64,000 nt of DNA from Sabellastarte sp. h YS-2021 (lineage: Eukaryota; Annelida; Polychaeta; Sabellida; Sabellidae). The notes beneath the pieces are model-generated. The model was given only the letters and a program-made list of their open reading frames with translations, was not told the origin of the DNA and made no database searches. Each line of letters starts with the position of its first letter. Position 1 is the stretch's first letter. The stretch spans positions 13,321,454-13,385,453 of the forward strand of contig OZ024938.1 of NCBI GenBank assembly GCA_964017235.1, given 5' to 3'. The translations under genes were made by a program, and so were the position numbers. Positions 29,723 through 43,993 of the stretch are shown piece after piece.

Positions 29723-32700
29723 ATGGCAAAGAACAACCACGACCTAACACTATCCAGGTTACAGCAACAAACCTTGCATCTTTTAGAGAGTCCTCCGGAA
29801 AAAAGAAGTCCAGAAGAAATTAACAACATACTGCACTGGATCCAGAACAGAACACAAGTGTTGAAGGAAGTGGAAACAGGTAAAGTTTACCTTACACTGA
29901 AATTTTCTATATTACATTGGCTGCAAGTTGAAAAGTGTTCAGTGCAGTTTAAAACATCCCTACTTGTTTGCAAGTTTCTTCATATTGGTTTTGTCAAAGT
30001 ATTTTGCTTCATATCTTTCTTCTTAAAGTAATTCTTATTACACCAAGCAACAATTTCCTTGTACCACAGCTCTATCCATCTACTCAAAAGTTTGTCAGTT
30101 TGGTTATGGCTTTGCTTTTGATAATCTCACTGGTTGGAATGTTCTTCCTGGTGAGATTCAAGCGTCCTCCTCTCTTGCCAATTCAAAAAGCTTAAACCCT
30201 ACCTCTAAACCAAGGTATATCCACTTTAGTTTTCAATATCTGCCTGGCATTCTCTGTTTTACTTAACCCTTTACCCATCCCTGAATATCATGATTTGGCT
30301 TTGGACTGTTGTATCTTAGATTCTGCTTGTTCAAGGGCAGGTTAAGTGCTGTAAAAGACCAATTTAGATAAGATTATACAAGAGGTAAACATTTTCAACT
30401 AGTTATAAAGGTATAATATATACATGTTACAACATGTACTCTTAATGATGGAAGACAGCAGTGCAGAATAGTTGGTCAACATTTTGTACTCTTAACGAAC
30501 AGGCATCTGCAATCTAGTGGCTGCTTTCTTACTCAAGGCTAGTGCTATATCTGAATGGAACACGTTAGTGCTTGGAGATCAATGCACAATATGACCTGAG
30601 CAATGACAAATAAACTTTAATGTTATTTCAACAAACATGTGTGGATGTTTTCTGGAGGCATTCTCCTTTGATGCACATGTATAACATTAATATAAAAACT
30701 CCTTTGAAACAGATTTTTACAAGTTGGAGGTCTTTACAGACAAAATATGATTTCTTGGAAAAAGTTGCTGAACTATTTGATTTTGTTCACTATACACCAC
30801 TGCCAAAATAACAGAATGAGGGATATTTCTGGATTTGCAGCTGGTGTGATGTAGATGGATATCAATATTCTGTCTGCTATCCAAACCTCACACTCATTCA
30901 AACCTACATTTTGTCTCCTCTGAGGTTTGGATAAGTCAGTCTCCTGTAGTTTTCCTTTATTTACAGATAAATAAAAAGGACCAGCTGTTCAATTATTAAA
31001 ATAAGCAATATTTCTGCAGATTATTTTGAGTAATAACTAGCATCAAAGTGTTTCAGGGTGTATCAATGTGAGTGATGTTATCATTAATCATTTAACACTT
31101 TCAAATATGTTCTACTCACTATTAATTTTATCATTTGATTTTATTAAAATTTTACAAATACCTATGTATTGATATGTTCCATATGGTATTGTTTTAGAAT
31201 GCCTGACAACTCTCATAAAGTACAGTGAGTGTCAAACTGTAAGCAGGGATGACATCATCATACAACAGGGAGAACCAGGTGAATGGTATGTGTACATTGT
31301 TATAAACAGCTCTGCAGTCCTGATTTTGTCATCAATATATAATAGCTATCCAAAAATATTACAAGTAAATTACTGATAACTACTCAGGTAACAGTTACAG
31401 TTCCAAGTCTCACATCTAGATTACAGCATTAAGTCTAATTTCTATATATTAATGCCATTTCACTGCTCAAAGTGATAAACTTGATTTTGGTAAATAAAAT
31501 ATCTTTTAATGTTGCCCCTCTTTGAATAGTAACTATAATGCCTAATATGTTTTTCAGCATTTAAGAAAAAAAATTAAATTTGAGTTCATCTTCATTGTGT
31601 TATGATTTAAAGTAAGGTAGCCTTAATTCAAATAAAGGTAGGTCTACAGAACTGATCCATTGTATGTAACAGATTGAGGAGATCTACATTTCAAATAGGT
31701 GTAATAGTAAATGTAAAAGGGCAGCTCACGGGTCACTGCTGAAATGTTGATAAAAAAGGTGCAGTGACACAATTTTTGTTTTTATTTTTTTGGTAGTTTT
31801 TACATCACTCTTGTGGGATCAGTATCCATATACGTCAACCCACAGATAGAGGAGGAATGTGAAAATACTCAAATGTCAGCAACAACAACACACAGTTGGA
31901 ATAACACAGAAAAACCACCACCAAAAGAAAAATTTGTCACCAATGAACCTAAACACAACAAAACCAACAGTCAGAATGAAAAAGAAGTAGCTGAAGATGA
32001 TGCAAATAATGAAACCTTGACCAAAAAGTTAGCTACCAGAATTGATCGCACAAAGTTTGGGACTTTTGTAATTAAATTGTGTAAGTATTATATTAAAAAC
32101 CTTACATCTCTTTTGGATCTATTGTAATTTTTTAGAATGGCTGCCAACTACATGTTTTACAACTTTTCTTGTGTAACACTCGACCAATATGAGATTCGAC
32201 CTGTTATCTAAGGGGATCAAACTTTGATAAGGTGTTGACAATAATGTAAATGGCAATTTTTCTTTGTACAACTGACTCATATTTCAGGTGAAGGACATGG
32301 TTTTGGGGAGGCAGCACTAATACGAAATTGCAAGAGGACAGCCACAGTTATAGCAAATGATAAAACATCCCTCATGGTAATAAGACGTGAGCTGTTTGTG
32401 AGGACATTGAAGGTACTTAAGTAATTTAAACTAAATAAACACTCAAAGCCTCAGATTTCAGATTGATGAATTAAATAATGGATATACATCATTGGGATGA
32501 TCATGATTTGATTTATTTGGTTTTCAGCATATATATGGGTAGTGCTGAGGTTATATGAAACAGTACATAGTGATGTCAAGATTTCTGCAATGTAAACTCC
32601 CTAACATCAGCAACCAACTTCAAAACTATATTACCTAGGGTCAGGGCTGAGATTCAAACCTTTCTTGGAGATAGAGAGGTAGTGGGCTGCCAGTATACCA

Positions 32701-35700
32701 TCTTGAAGGAACTATTACTTTTTAGACCAAACCCAACATCATCTAACAGATGCAAAAATAATACATTATATATTAATTTAAAAGAAAGTATATGTATTGG
32801 AAATTTAGGATAGGGTAACTTTATACATGTATATCCGAGAAGCAAAACATCTACATGTATTTTGTATTTGTCTGGATTGAAACTCAAGATATCAAATTTT
32901 AATTTGAATACTTCTGCAGTCACTTCCTGTAGTTAGATAATCATAGATACTCTACATTACACTAAATTTCTGTTATACTAAAATAATAGTATTTTATCCA
33001 ATAGGATTATCTAGAAAATGATTATGCAAAGAGGAGAACCCTCATAGAAAACAGTGCCTTGTTCAAGGGTTGGAAGAAAAGACATAAACAAAGACTTGAG
33101 CTGTCTTTGATTCGAAAGACTTGTGCTTTCGACTCCATCATCATAAATCAGGGAGATCCCTGGAAAGGACTGATATTCATTGCAGAGTATGTTGCATTTT
33201 TTATTTCCATCATTTTTAAACAAATCAATTTAGCTCCTATTTTTGGCCTTACACATGTGGGTTAGCGTTGTATTTATACTAAAGATTATTATTACTTTTG
33301 GAAAAACAATAATCAAGATTTAAAAGAGGCTCTGTTCACTTACAAAAATGTTTTAAAGGGCATTTTCCATCAAACACTATCTAAAGCTTTAAAGCTGAAA
33401 ATGTGTGAAATATTCATATTTTGTGGACTTATCAAAATAAGTTCTTCACGCATTAGTTCATAAATACATATGAATAGTTATTCTGAGACAATACAGAAAA
33501 GGTGATTTTTTTTTCAAAAACGATGAATACACTGACAAGGTGATAGAATGGACATTGATAGAATAATGTCATATACAAATTATGTCTAAACAATTGCATT
33601 TTTAATGGCTAAAAAATATATGCCATTTGATATGTAAAGCCAAGCAAAAGTGCATATCTACAAAGACAATAAAGATCTCTAACAGCTAAGATCACTACTC
33701 TCAAATCAAATTCTAGGTGACATAACAGTTGTTCTTTATAGGGGACAAGCAAAGATACAAGTAAAGCCCAGTCGACACAACATCCAGTACAAGGAACTTG
33801 CACCCTTTTCTGAAGAAATAGATATTTACAAACTGGAGCTGAACAGGTGAGAATAGAAGACTCATTAAAACGATATATATTTTAATTACTATGACTCTTT
33901 CAAGTCACTTCAAAGATTTGACAAGACATTATTAACTCAATCACACTTGAATAGCACAGGCCTCTGTCAGGCAGGTCATTTCCACTGCTACTATTCTTAT
34001 GCTGGATCACAATATCCAGAATTTTGCTTAGATCCAGATCAAACATTGTTATATTACAGACACTATTGTTGGAATATCCTGTACTTTTTGGCCAAGCAAT
34101 CTTAAAATTTAACTATACAGGTACATACACATTATTGAATATGGACCTACGTCACAGTGATGAAGATATTTAAAAACATTCCTGGATCTAGATGGTGATC
34201 TGGATCACCTCCAAAATCAAATCATCTTACTTGTACCATTGTCAAAATTTCTGCAAAGTTTCATTAAACTCTGTCTTTATTTTTTTTAGTTATTATGCAA
34301 ACAATGTTCTTGACAGAGGTAATAAACTGGCCTGTTATTAAAAAGTTATTCATTCATTATTAAACTGAAAAAGGACAGATAAGGTTTAAGTATTTGTACT
34401 TAGCTTTATACAACAATGGACTATAATTTAAACTGTCACCTCTGATGCTTTATAAGTAAAAGAAAATTCCAGTATTAGTCTGAAGTTGGATACCTTTGTG
34501 CTTAGTATTTATGAATCGTCAGCAACAAAAGTAATAACTTGTTAAACTTGTGACTACTCTTAACAGACCAAAAAGATCTACAACACAGACAGGAAATGAG
34601 GAGGCAATGACATCTGCTAGGGCTGAAAAGGAACAGGTTTATATAAGGAGAAAGGAGGGATATGCTGCAGCAGAAAGGAGGGTGCAGAACAAGTGAGGAA
34701 TAGAGATATATTATTTACTGTACATAAACTCTATTATTTTGTTAAAATATATTTTTGTTAATTACCAGTCTGTACACATATCTAAAACATTTTTGGAAAT
34801 GCTTACTTTGATAACTCAGATATTGCCAATGTTGCTAATCATTCTATAAAAACAGTTTCAGTTTCACCCAGAGGGAACCTTCAGGCCTCTGACGTGTCTC
34901 TCAAAAATGACTAATAATGCATTTACTATTTATTGCCAGAACGTTGTGCATTCTATGGAATCTAAACTTCTCCAGTTATGGATACACCTTCATAATACAT
35001 ATATGAAAACACAAATAATGCAAAGTCAAAGTTTAGATTTTTATTTCCCATTCAACAGCCAGGATCACACTGGAGCACAGCTACTTCTGGGTATTGAACC
35101 CAGATAGTGCTTCCAGCTTGTGATAAGAAGCCAAATTTCCTAACAATTTGGCCACTGTTCAACTTTCTTCACAACTGATACAAAACACTGAAGTGCCAAA
35201 AGGGACAAGCTAAATTTCATTAAATATGGTGTTTGAACCACTTCAGTAACCTTATTTTCCTATGTTTCCAGAATTGTGAACATGTGCACAGTAGAAAGGG
35301 GAGATATAATTGGTGATATTGAAATAGTGACGGACCTCAAAACATACCTGTGCAGTGTCACTGCCACTACCAATATGGAGCTCTATTTCTGTAAGTCTGA
35401 TCACATTGCACTGATACACGTGTCTGTATTGCAGAAAACAAATTTTGACGCTAAAATAAAAATGCCAAATATATTTCTTTCAACACTTGACAGTCAGTAG
35501 TTATTCTTGTATGCATTTAATGAAAATTATATTAATTCTCCTTTAACTAAAAATACTACCACAGATGATGAAATTTACCACATGAAAACAAAAAAGCTGG
35601 TTTACACAACAGTAAAAATAACTCTTACAGTGGAATGTACTAGCTATTATTAAAGCTAGAAATTAATCGCAGACCAGGGTCAGATGTACTGAAGTCAGTC

Positions 35701-38700
35701 AACGATACTTATTTTTAATGATTATTTTCAGTATCTCCAGACAACTTCAAGAGACTGATATCAAAAACAAGTCCTGAATCTCAAACCTACAATACCCTCC
35801 AAGACAGAGTCAAGACAAAGTTAACAACACGCATATGCTCAAGTAAGTTTGTGAGTTGATACATGATATATATCACATTTTAATTTTACATGTTCAATGA
35901 ATGTTTAAGAGCAGTTTTCAAGTAGTTTTATTTATTAATTGAATCGGCACATTATACTTTTGAAATCATTTTTAAAGATTTATTTCCAACATAAAAAAAT
36001 TGAATCAGAAACTAAGCAGTTAACTGTAAATGTTTCTAATCAAAACGAAAATTGCATTCAATAGATCATATGTATTAGACTTACTTCTCATACATGAAAT
36101 TATATCTTAACCCTGATTGTAAGATTAAAGTTAGAAGTTCCTTTTACATACCAATTGATTTACAGTATTATAAAGAGAATATTTAAAAAGTGTGGACTGC
36201 TTTTTTGCATCACTAAAACTGCTTGGTGGGACAAAACTGTAAAATTCAGACCCAACATGATTTAACCTTCCACAGGACCTGTAAAATGTGTGAAAAGTGT
36301 TCCATTAAACTTTCTAATGAATTACCTCATAGTTCATCTTGGTTTGTATATCTTCTGAAACTACAGAACAGGGAGGTCAGATACCACTATTCAAACACCT
36401 GTTGAACAAACTAGAGACACAGGACTATAGTCCTTACACCAGACCTGTGGTAGAACCAAAGACTGCCCCACTGCCAGACTCTAATGTCATGTTTGAACAT
36501 CTAATGTCAAGTTACTTGGAGGATAAAGCAGAACTGGTCACCCCAAGAGTGGCAGGTATGTGTATAGTAAGAAAAGTGAGATGTTGAGTCAGATTGACAG
36601 TTTAAAAATAAATACTGCAACAACAAAAACAATTCAAACATATAGTTACAGTTTCAAATTATGTTCTTTCACAGGTGGCATTTACTACAGAGATCTGGCA
36701 AGAATCAAAATGAAACAAAGAGAACTTTATCCAGACAAAGAATTGGAGGTTTTAAAAACTGTAAAGAAAAACAGGAAAATCAAAGTCAGAAGGATCAACC
36801 CGCATGCACCAAGAACATCAACTGCTCTTAAAAAGGTAAAAACATCCACAGGTCATAGTCATTCTGATGGACAAGTGGTATGAAACTGCTAGAACTGATA
36901 ATATCTCACCTATATTGGTTTGCATCATGTGTGAATTAAGGAATGAAATGTTAGCTACATACAATACCTAGATGTTTCTTGTGGTATTGATCAACACCTG
37001 CTTTTAATGAGGACACTAGGTGCAATTGTAAGATTGTAATATAAAACATAGGATGCTATATAAATCTTTGTGGTTATCATTTTAAGTATTTAATCATTAC
37101 TTTGTCACCTTTGTGATCTTTGTTTGAATTCAGGTGTTGACAAATGATGAGATAATCTGAAGGCGGGTCCTGAAATGACCTTAGTTGTTGAAAGCGCAAT
37201 AAAATTCCAAGTTTGAAGCTGTTATCTAAATCTACTTGCCTGTATCAGGCAAATAAACTAAATGAAATGACCATAGTTGTTGAAAGCGCATAAAAGTCCA
37301 AGTTTGAAGCTCTTACCTAAATCTACTTGCCTGTATCAGGCAAATAAACTGAATTTCCCAAATTATTGTTAGGTTTTAGCAAAAACTGTAAAATAGTAAG
37401 TTGTGTTTCACAATTAATGTTGATAAATTCTACTTCCTTGTCTATTGGGGTTTAACATTTTTAACACATTTAATTCTTGACATGACATGCAGTTTTAGTT
37501 TTTAGACAAAGGAATGCATTTAGTTTGTCAATATTCTGCACTGTAACCAACATAGCCTTAGCAAAAAATTCCCCACTTTGGCTAGGGTTAAGAATACAAG
37601 CTTACAAGATAAACACTTAAACAGATTTACATGAAAGAAAGATGCCCAAAAGAAGTTTGATATTTACACTAAGAGAGTTTTTTGGATTTGTCCAAAATAA
37701 AAGTTCAATCACCCATTAAACTTTATGTTTGTTCTTTATCTACAGGCTATAGAGCAAGCTCGAGACCAACAACTGAATGAGGCCAAACAAAAATTAATTA
37801 AAGAGGCGAGAGAGAAAGAGCATGTAGAGATTCAGGTATTACTTTTTGCAGTGAAAGACATGAAATACCCTTAAGTACATACACTTTGCAACTCTAGAAA
37901 AAGCCTATCTCATTTGACTTTAATTTATGGAATATTTTCCTCAGAATTTTACCTGTTCCAAAAATCGGTTATACAGTATGGGACCCGAGTCACAAACCGG
38001 TCCTCAATCAGTATCATAAACAGTTCTATACCAAGAATCAAATACTTCAGGTAACATACACCCCCAACTATTGATAACTTGTGATCAACATGTCTAATAG
38101 TGAGACCCACAATTTCTTCAACACCCTCACATCAGAAGAAACTAGTGAACAAGCTGCTGCCTTACCTACAGGCATTAAGTTTGAGAGCGACATAGGGCAC
38201 ACACAGTCATTCTGCCCTACTGCTGGGGTACCTGATAAGTCTCAAATCTGGATTGAATTTGAAAAATTCCAGAATTCTTTAACATGGACAAACCCAACAC
38301 TCCTGGCTTCATCATCAATAAAATTATCATAGATTTTATGAATAAAAATTCTGAATCTAATGATAACCCAACTGCTATTGGGAAGATCAACAAAAAATTC
38401 AGTCAGGCCTAAATTGAGCTAGAGACCAAACCCACTCAACAGAACATTGGACACAATGGACACATTTCAAAAATCAAACACGAGATCCTTAAAAGTAAGC
38501 CTAAAATAAAGGAAGTACAATGACCAGTTAATATACTTGGTAATCTCCTTTCACCTGCTGAGGTGGTTAGGAATCTTGGTGTCTGGTTGGATTTTGAATT
38601 TTCCTTCTCTTGCCATGTCAGGAATATCTGTCAGGCTTGTTTTGTTCATATCAGGGATCTCTGAGGGTATCGTGTGAAACTACTCTTGGTGGAAGTCGTC

Positions 38701-41700
38701 TTGATTACTTTAATTCCGTGTTTATAAGTCTCTCTGTTCTTGATTTTCATACGCTCCAGTGTTTTTTCATAAACAATATTTTATTGAAGCAATCAGGCAA
38801 AATCAACAAAGATTATAATAAGCCTTCTCCGGTGTTTTTTAAAACGGTCTTGCCAGAATTATGGCTTATACCACCAAGTACTCACATATCACTCCTGTGA
38901 GAAAGAGTCTTCATTGGTTGGCTATCAAGCATCGCTCTGTTTTCAAGACAGCCTATTGGTCTACAAGTTTCTACATATCCAAAATATTTTGAACCTTTCT
39001 TTAAACCCGGACATATTGTGTATAGAACTCGCAGAAGTCACCCTGATGGTGTGCTGCTTAAGGTCCCACAATTTGCATTAATATATAAGTTTAAAAAGCA
39101 TTTTAGCCAAGGTTTTGCATATGTATAGATTCATACTACAAAAGTAATCAATAGTATGCCTTAGAATGCTTAAAGGGCCACAAGTCATCAGATTCTACTC
39201 AGGGGGCACAATGGCACAGTGGTAGCACACTAGCCTCCCAAATCTGGTATCGGCGGTTCAAACCCTAGACCTTATGTGGGAAAGTTGGTAGTTGGTTACT
39301 AATGGGCGGCAGTTTACCATACAGAACTTTGACCAACTGTATGTACTGGTTTACCCTGCCCACAACACTACTCATCATGATATGACCTGTACAGTTTTGA
39401 AAGCAATACAAAACCCCAAATAAATAAACAGAAATGCTTAATTAAAAGCAGGTAAAAGATCCAATTAAGATCTATTACCATGCTTACCAATGGCAAAAAG
39501 TAAACCATAGCTTCTTTACATTATCAAATAGTAAAAAATGAAGGTCAAACCTTAACCGAGGCTAAACCCAAATAAGCCCAGAACCAGCAAACCAGTTTCA
39601 TTGACCAGTAAACCGGATCTAATGGACAATTAGCTCTTATGCCAATGCAAGCTAACCTTGCCAAATGCCAGAAAAAGAGGTTTTTTGTCTACACTGGCGG
39701 AGCTGGCCATGAGCACTCCAATTGCTAGGTGTTGTGACCTACATCCTTTCTTGCTACAAAACTTGACATCATAGCATCTGTTCTGGTCTTCTAACCTTTG
39801 AAAGAGTAAGGGCCTCCTGATCAGTGTTCATAGCCTTTTAAGACTCTCTTTCAGGAGACAAAGACCAGCTCCTTGTTTTACCTGAGGTCTGAGGTCCTAT
39901 CCAGATAGTATTGCCGAGCTCTAACAGTGCACAGACACTGGTCAGACTTGAGTGATATATCTAGAGTTGGGGCCAGGGCAGGAATAACCACTGGGGCTAC
40001 ACATTCTGGACCATCTTTGGCTAGTTTGGCCAGAAAACTGGGTGAGGGTACAGAGACACCCCAGACTAGTTTCTGATAGTTTTTGTTCAGCCAAGCATGA
40101 ATCTCACTCCTGCGTTTGCCAGAACCCAGAGCTAACAGGAAGACTGTCTTGAAGGTCATGTGTTTCAAAGGGGCCTATTTAAGAAGTTCAAAAGAAGCCT
40201 CAGTCAGCTGGTGAAATACCAGACAAAGGTTCCAAAACGGGATGCCTCTGTGACTGTTAGGTCTATCTCTGTAGAAGCTCTCCAGGAGACAAGTGAGGTT
40301 TTCTCACTGGCCCAATTTATGGACGGATCTGGTTGAGCCTCTTTGAGGAACCTCAATTCGTTCTGCCACTACCTCAGAGAAGCCTTGCTCTTTGATAGCT
40401 GAGGCTCTATTAGCAAGGCATGGAGATACATGTTACACAGATTCTTGAGTGGAATCTGATTAAAAGGTTGAGTCAGCCATGTTGGGCAGGCACAGTGGCA
40501 TTTGGCTTGACATAGCTACCAGATCCCAGAACAAGGGCAGGTTGGACCACCCTGGAGCAACCAGACTGACTCTCCTGCATACTAGGCAGTCCCTTAGTTT
40601 GCCACTACTTTGCCTAGTAGAGCTTCTGGCGGAAAGGCATAGGTGTTCAGATCCTCCCAGGGCAGACTGAGTGCATTCACTGCCCAGCCTAGGGGGTCTG
40701 AAATTGGTGAAACAAACTGAGGTAGCTTGTTGTCAAACCTTTTGACAAACAGGTCTACCTGAGGTAGGTGCTAACTGTTGGCTATCAAATGGAACATCTC
40801 TGGAAGGAGAGCCCATTGTCTTTGAATAATCCGGCATAGACAGATGGCTTTCTTATTGTGACTCCTTTCTTACTCTGATTATCTGGAGAGGCCAGTGTGC
40901 TGTGAAGACTTTTTTGAGTGAGCATATGGCCTTAAGGGTGATAATCCCTTATTGTGTGATTCACTAATTTAGCCCCTGATGTCATACTGAAACATGCCAT
41001 CCTGCAGCCTTTTAAAGTACAGAGTCAGGAAACAGAGTGCCCAGATGTGGAAAGGCATTTCTGAGGGCTGCCATGTAACCTGCTTGATGCCAGATCTGAG
41101 ATGGTCAAAATATGCGTCTCCCCATGGCCAGATGCTGCTGCACTGTCCTGGCCAGTGTAGAGTTAATTCCCTGATTAAAATCAATAAAGTATTGCAAATA
41201 TTTGGTGGCTGGCATCCTGACTTACTGCCGACTGGTTTCCTTTGGCCTGATCTTCAGCTGAGCCAGCATTTTGGCCTGCTCTCGAGTGAGACACCTGTTA
41301 AAGTTGGCTACCTAGTTGCATATGTATGTTGACTCTTTGGCCACTTTCTCCCATTTCCTGAGGGTTTCTGGAGGGATAGGTCGGGAATCTGGTGGTGTAG
41401 AGGCAAGCTATTTGGCTATCCAGCTGTAGGCACTGTAGAGCTTGGAAGTTGTCTGTTGGTGTGTATGCCAAACCACTTGCTCTGAAACTGAAGTTATCTT
41501 CACAAACTGGTCCCTCTGTAGACCACCTGCTACTGAGCTTCTGAAGGGTAGCCCTCAACTAGTGTTCAATTTAGTTTTCTACAGAGCTACTCATCAGTTG
41601 GCAGATTCACCAGGATCTTGCCGGTTGGTTGAGATCTGGGCCCAGTAAAGGGGTTCTTATCATCCAACATTGAGGAGGTGTCAAAGTCTGGGAAATGGCT

Positions 41701-43993
41701 CTATCCCATTTTCAATCTAATGCTCCTAACAGTTTCTCTATAATTCTGTTCTTCAAACAGAATTAGGTCAGGCTCAGCTCTCTTTTCTTCTATAAGCCTG
41801 ACTGATAACAAGTGGTTGGAATCTGGTTTTTGCTGTTGAGGTGATCCGGTAGTCAACATGCTAGATTCTTGCTTCTGCTGAACAGGAGCGTTGGTCTGGT
41901 CAGTCACTTTTTCGGTGATAGAAAGGGGTCTATCAGTGGTTATTGCACCAGCCAGTGGCAACTTTGCTGGAAGGACAGCTGGTAGATTGGTTTCTCCAAA
42001 TGTCTTCGCCACAATGAGAGTCTCCAATCTAGATTATATTAATTCTGAAAATTTACGGTTTAAAACTTTTAGTTCTTTAATGGAGACAATTTGGAAGAGA
42101 TTTCTTGGATTTATCTTTAACAATTTCAGCAACATGTTCTTGAGTTTCACATTCACTGGCTCTAAAACAGAGACAGGGCCTGGATCAATTAGAACTATGG
42201 AAAGTAGGGTCTTTCTTGTCAGATTTATTGTCCTTCTTCACCTTGTAATAAGGGTTGGCAAGCTGTCATTGTTGTTCTTGGGTTAAAACAATGCATAAAT
42301 CACAGTCTAAATCACACTGATCCCTGTCCCTTGTCACAGCAACGTGCATATTGAGTGTGCTGATCAAAACCCAGGATAGTAATCAATTTCGTCATGTGCA
42401 CAATATTTTTTTTCTTACAAAATCTCATGAGTAGTTAATCCTATTGAAATAGAACCAGAGATTCACAATAACAATTCAAAATTACTAGCTACATAGATTT
42501 TGTCTTGCTTTTAGGCTGTGAAACAAAGACTACAGAGAAGTGTCAGTGAGTCAGTATTGGAACGACAATCAAATTTATTGATAAAAGATCAACAGGAAAA
42601 AGGCTGTAAGGATACTATTGAATGTAAGAAACCTGAACTGCAAAATAAGAATGTAAATGGTAAACCTGAGGTATCAGCTGGCACATTTGTGACCAGTTTA
42701 AATAAAAAGCATCAAAATGATGACATAACACAAGACATTGCAAGTGAACATCAAGAAACTGACAAAGCCTTTACTTTACCTAGAATTAAGTCATCTGATA
42801 AGATGGCTAATTTCAGTAAAAGAGGGGCAAGGCTGACACATTCTGTTTCAGTACAACAGTTTCCCTCTACAATATCAGAAGGATCATCAGTGAATCAAAA
42901 GAAAAAATTGGGTCTACTGTCTAAATCTGGATCAAAGTCATACGAGTGCTTACTAGAACCCACACATGCCACAGATACACCCCATTTAGCATCCAAAGAA
43001 CTCACAACATTCTCAGACTTTGAAGGTCTACGGGATAGCCTTGAACCAGTGATTTGTGAAAACCCTTCTTACAGAGACTGGGAAACTAGTGATAATTCAA
43101 TGACCTATTTAGAAGAAAAAGTTAAAGATTTCATACTTAGACAAAATGTAAACACCAAAAAGGAAACCTTGTCTTCACTACCAAAACTCCAAAGATATGA
43201 ATGCAAGGTGAGTTTTTTTTAACAATTAACATGTCCCAACAATGAATGTTATTCTCTTTCAATTGTCAATTGCTGGAGTTAGAAAACTTTCATTTCAATT
43301 TTTAAAAAGGGCTACAGTAGTTTAAAACCAATCAGTGAATAAACTGGTAAAATATAAAAGAACATAAGCCCCATAATGTTTGACTCCTACAATCATTCCT
43401 TCAAAATTTTGTGTCAAAATTATGTGTTCAACAAATTGTTTCAAATTATACCACACTTAAAATATCTGGCCTTTACAGGGAATGCACATGGTATCTTAGA
43501 AAATTTTGCTCCATATTTAAATATCACAATATTGAGCCAATGATTTCATGAAAGTACTTTCATATATGCAAAAACAAATGCACCATTATTGTTGACATAA
43601 CATATTTATGTGTATGTTCAATGCAGACATATCTGACAGAAACAATGACTTATTAATGAACAAGTTATTGTTTTAATTACAAAACTATAAAAATATTGAA
43701 ATAGACCCTGTGACCATGGATTTCATTTGCTTTAGGACAATGAAGAACAGCCCATTCAGGGAGGTAAAGTACTGGTGAAATCTTCTAGCTGTCCCCTGTC
43801 TACAAACAGTAGAGCAGTGAAACGGTACCACGAACATACCAGATGCAACCTTCTCCCCTCCATCCCCGAATACTGGAGTCTACGCAAACAGAGAATGGTC
43901 AGACAGGCCATCAAAGATGAAGACAGAAAGTCTTGGTTAAAGAAACATGAAACGAAAGAGGACAAGCCACATGTGACTGCTGTAACTAACTGA
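29723..43993 (+). CDS. Protein with two cyclic-nucleotide-binding domains (14 exons, 895 aa)
   Basis: Exons are 29723-29879, 31198-31285, 31797-32080, 32288-32412, 33005-33186, 33742-33846, 34567-34692, 35272-35390, 35732-35842, 36367-36555, 36675-36835, 37746-37835, 42515-43207 and 43736-43993. All junctions are GT-AG and every phase agrees, giving one open frame of 895 residues. The start has a good context (AAAATGG). Domain 1 (about residues 53-218) has QQGEPGEC, FYITLVGSVSIYV and the cassette GFGEAALIRNCKRTATV with the nucleotide-phosphate Arg. A ~70-residue Asn/Lys/Glu-rich insert (about 96-165) splits it. Domain 2 (about 240-430; INQGDPWKGLIFIAEGQAKI, then RGDIIGDIEIV) lacks the Arg. 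The rest is charged, with a helical segment (AIEQARDQQLNEAKQKLIKE) and a basic C-terminus. It resembles animal CNBD2-like proteins; ligand and partner are unknown. Confidence 0.85.
35055..35165 (-). repeat. tRNA-derived SINE remnant
   Basis: On the minus strand an A-box-like AGTGGCCAAATTGTTAGGA is followed by a B-box-like GGGTTCAATACCC, at tRNA-like spacing. It lies in intron 7 of the cyclic-nucleotide gene. Similar arrangements occur at 39202 and 51090. Confidence 0.45.
37172..37354 (+). repeat. 92-bp tandem duplication in an intron
   Basis: Two copies start GAAATGACC(T/A)TAGTTGTTG at 37172 and 37264 and end AGGCAAATAAACT. They differ at only a few positions and by a 1-2 nt indel. The repeat lies in intron 11. 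Confidence 0.8.
38520..39080 (+). pseudogene. Degenerate LINE reverse-transcriptase C-terminal remnant
   Basis: In broken frames the plus strand reads VVRNLGVWLDFEFSFSCHV, then further on SCEKESSLVGYQASLCF-like segments. These match the end of jockey/CR1-like LINE reverse transcriptases (NLGV-x-LD...HV; later LHWLPV...). Several stops and frameshifts show it is dead. It lies in intron 12 of the cyclic-nucleotide gene. Confidence 0.6.
39202..39430 (+). mobile_element. tRNA-derived SINE
   Basis: The head has an RNA polymerase III A box (TGGCACAGTGGTAGCACAC, about 39211-39230) and B box (GGTTCAAACCC, about 39255-39265) at tRNA spacing. A ~150-bp body and an AAATAAATAAACA tail (39418-39430) follow. 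This is the layout of a SINE. It lies in intron 12 on the gene's strand. Confidence 0.75.
39640..42030 (-). pseudogene. DIRS-like retrotransposon remnant with tyrosine-recombinase end
   Basis: On the minus strand, fragments occur in element order. A possible gag-like piece is at 42027-41701. A reverse-transcriptase/RNase H region follows at about 41184-40969 (WQPSEMPFHIW), then PQFVSPISDPLGWAVNALS with AFPPEALLGKVVA near 40750-40600. Last is the tyrosine-recombinase start at 40168-39878 (TFKTVFLLALGSGKRRSEI, then APTLDISLKSD). These are hallmarks of DIRS elements, which integrate with a tyrosine recombinase rather than an integrase. Many frame breaks show it is dead, and the recombinase C-terminal catalytic part is missing. 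It sits antisense in intron 12 of the cyclic-nucleotide gene. The clade call is from memory of DIRS proteins. Confidence 0.7.
42515..43207 (+). CDS. Large 231-codon exon 13 of the cyclic-nucleotide gene
   Basis: The acceptor TTGCTTTTAG and the donor AAG|GTGAGT frame 231 in-phase codons. The segment is hydrophilic, rich in Lys, Glu and Ser, with no recognised domain, so it is probably disordered. It carries basic Ser motifs such as KRGARLTHSVSVQQF that could be phosphorylation targets (speculative). Confidence 0.8.
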
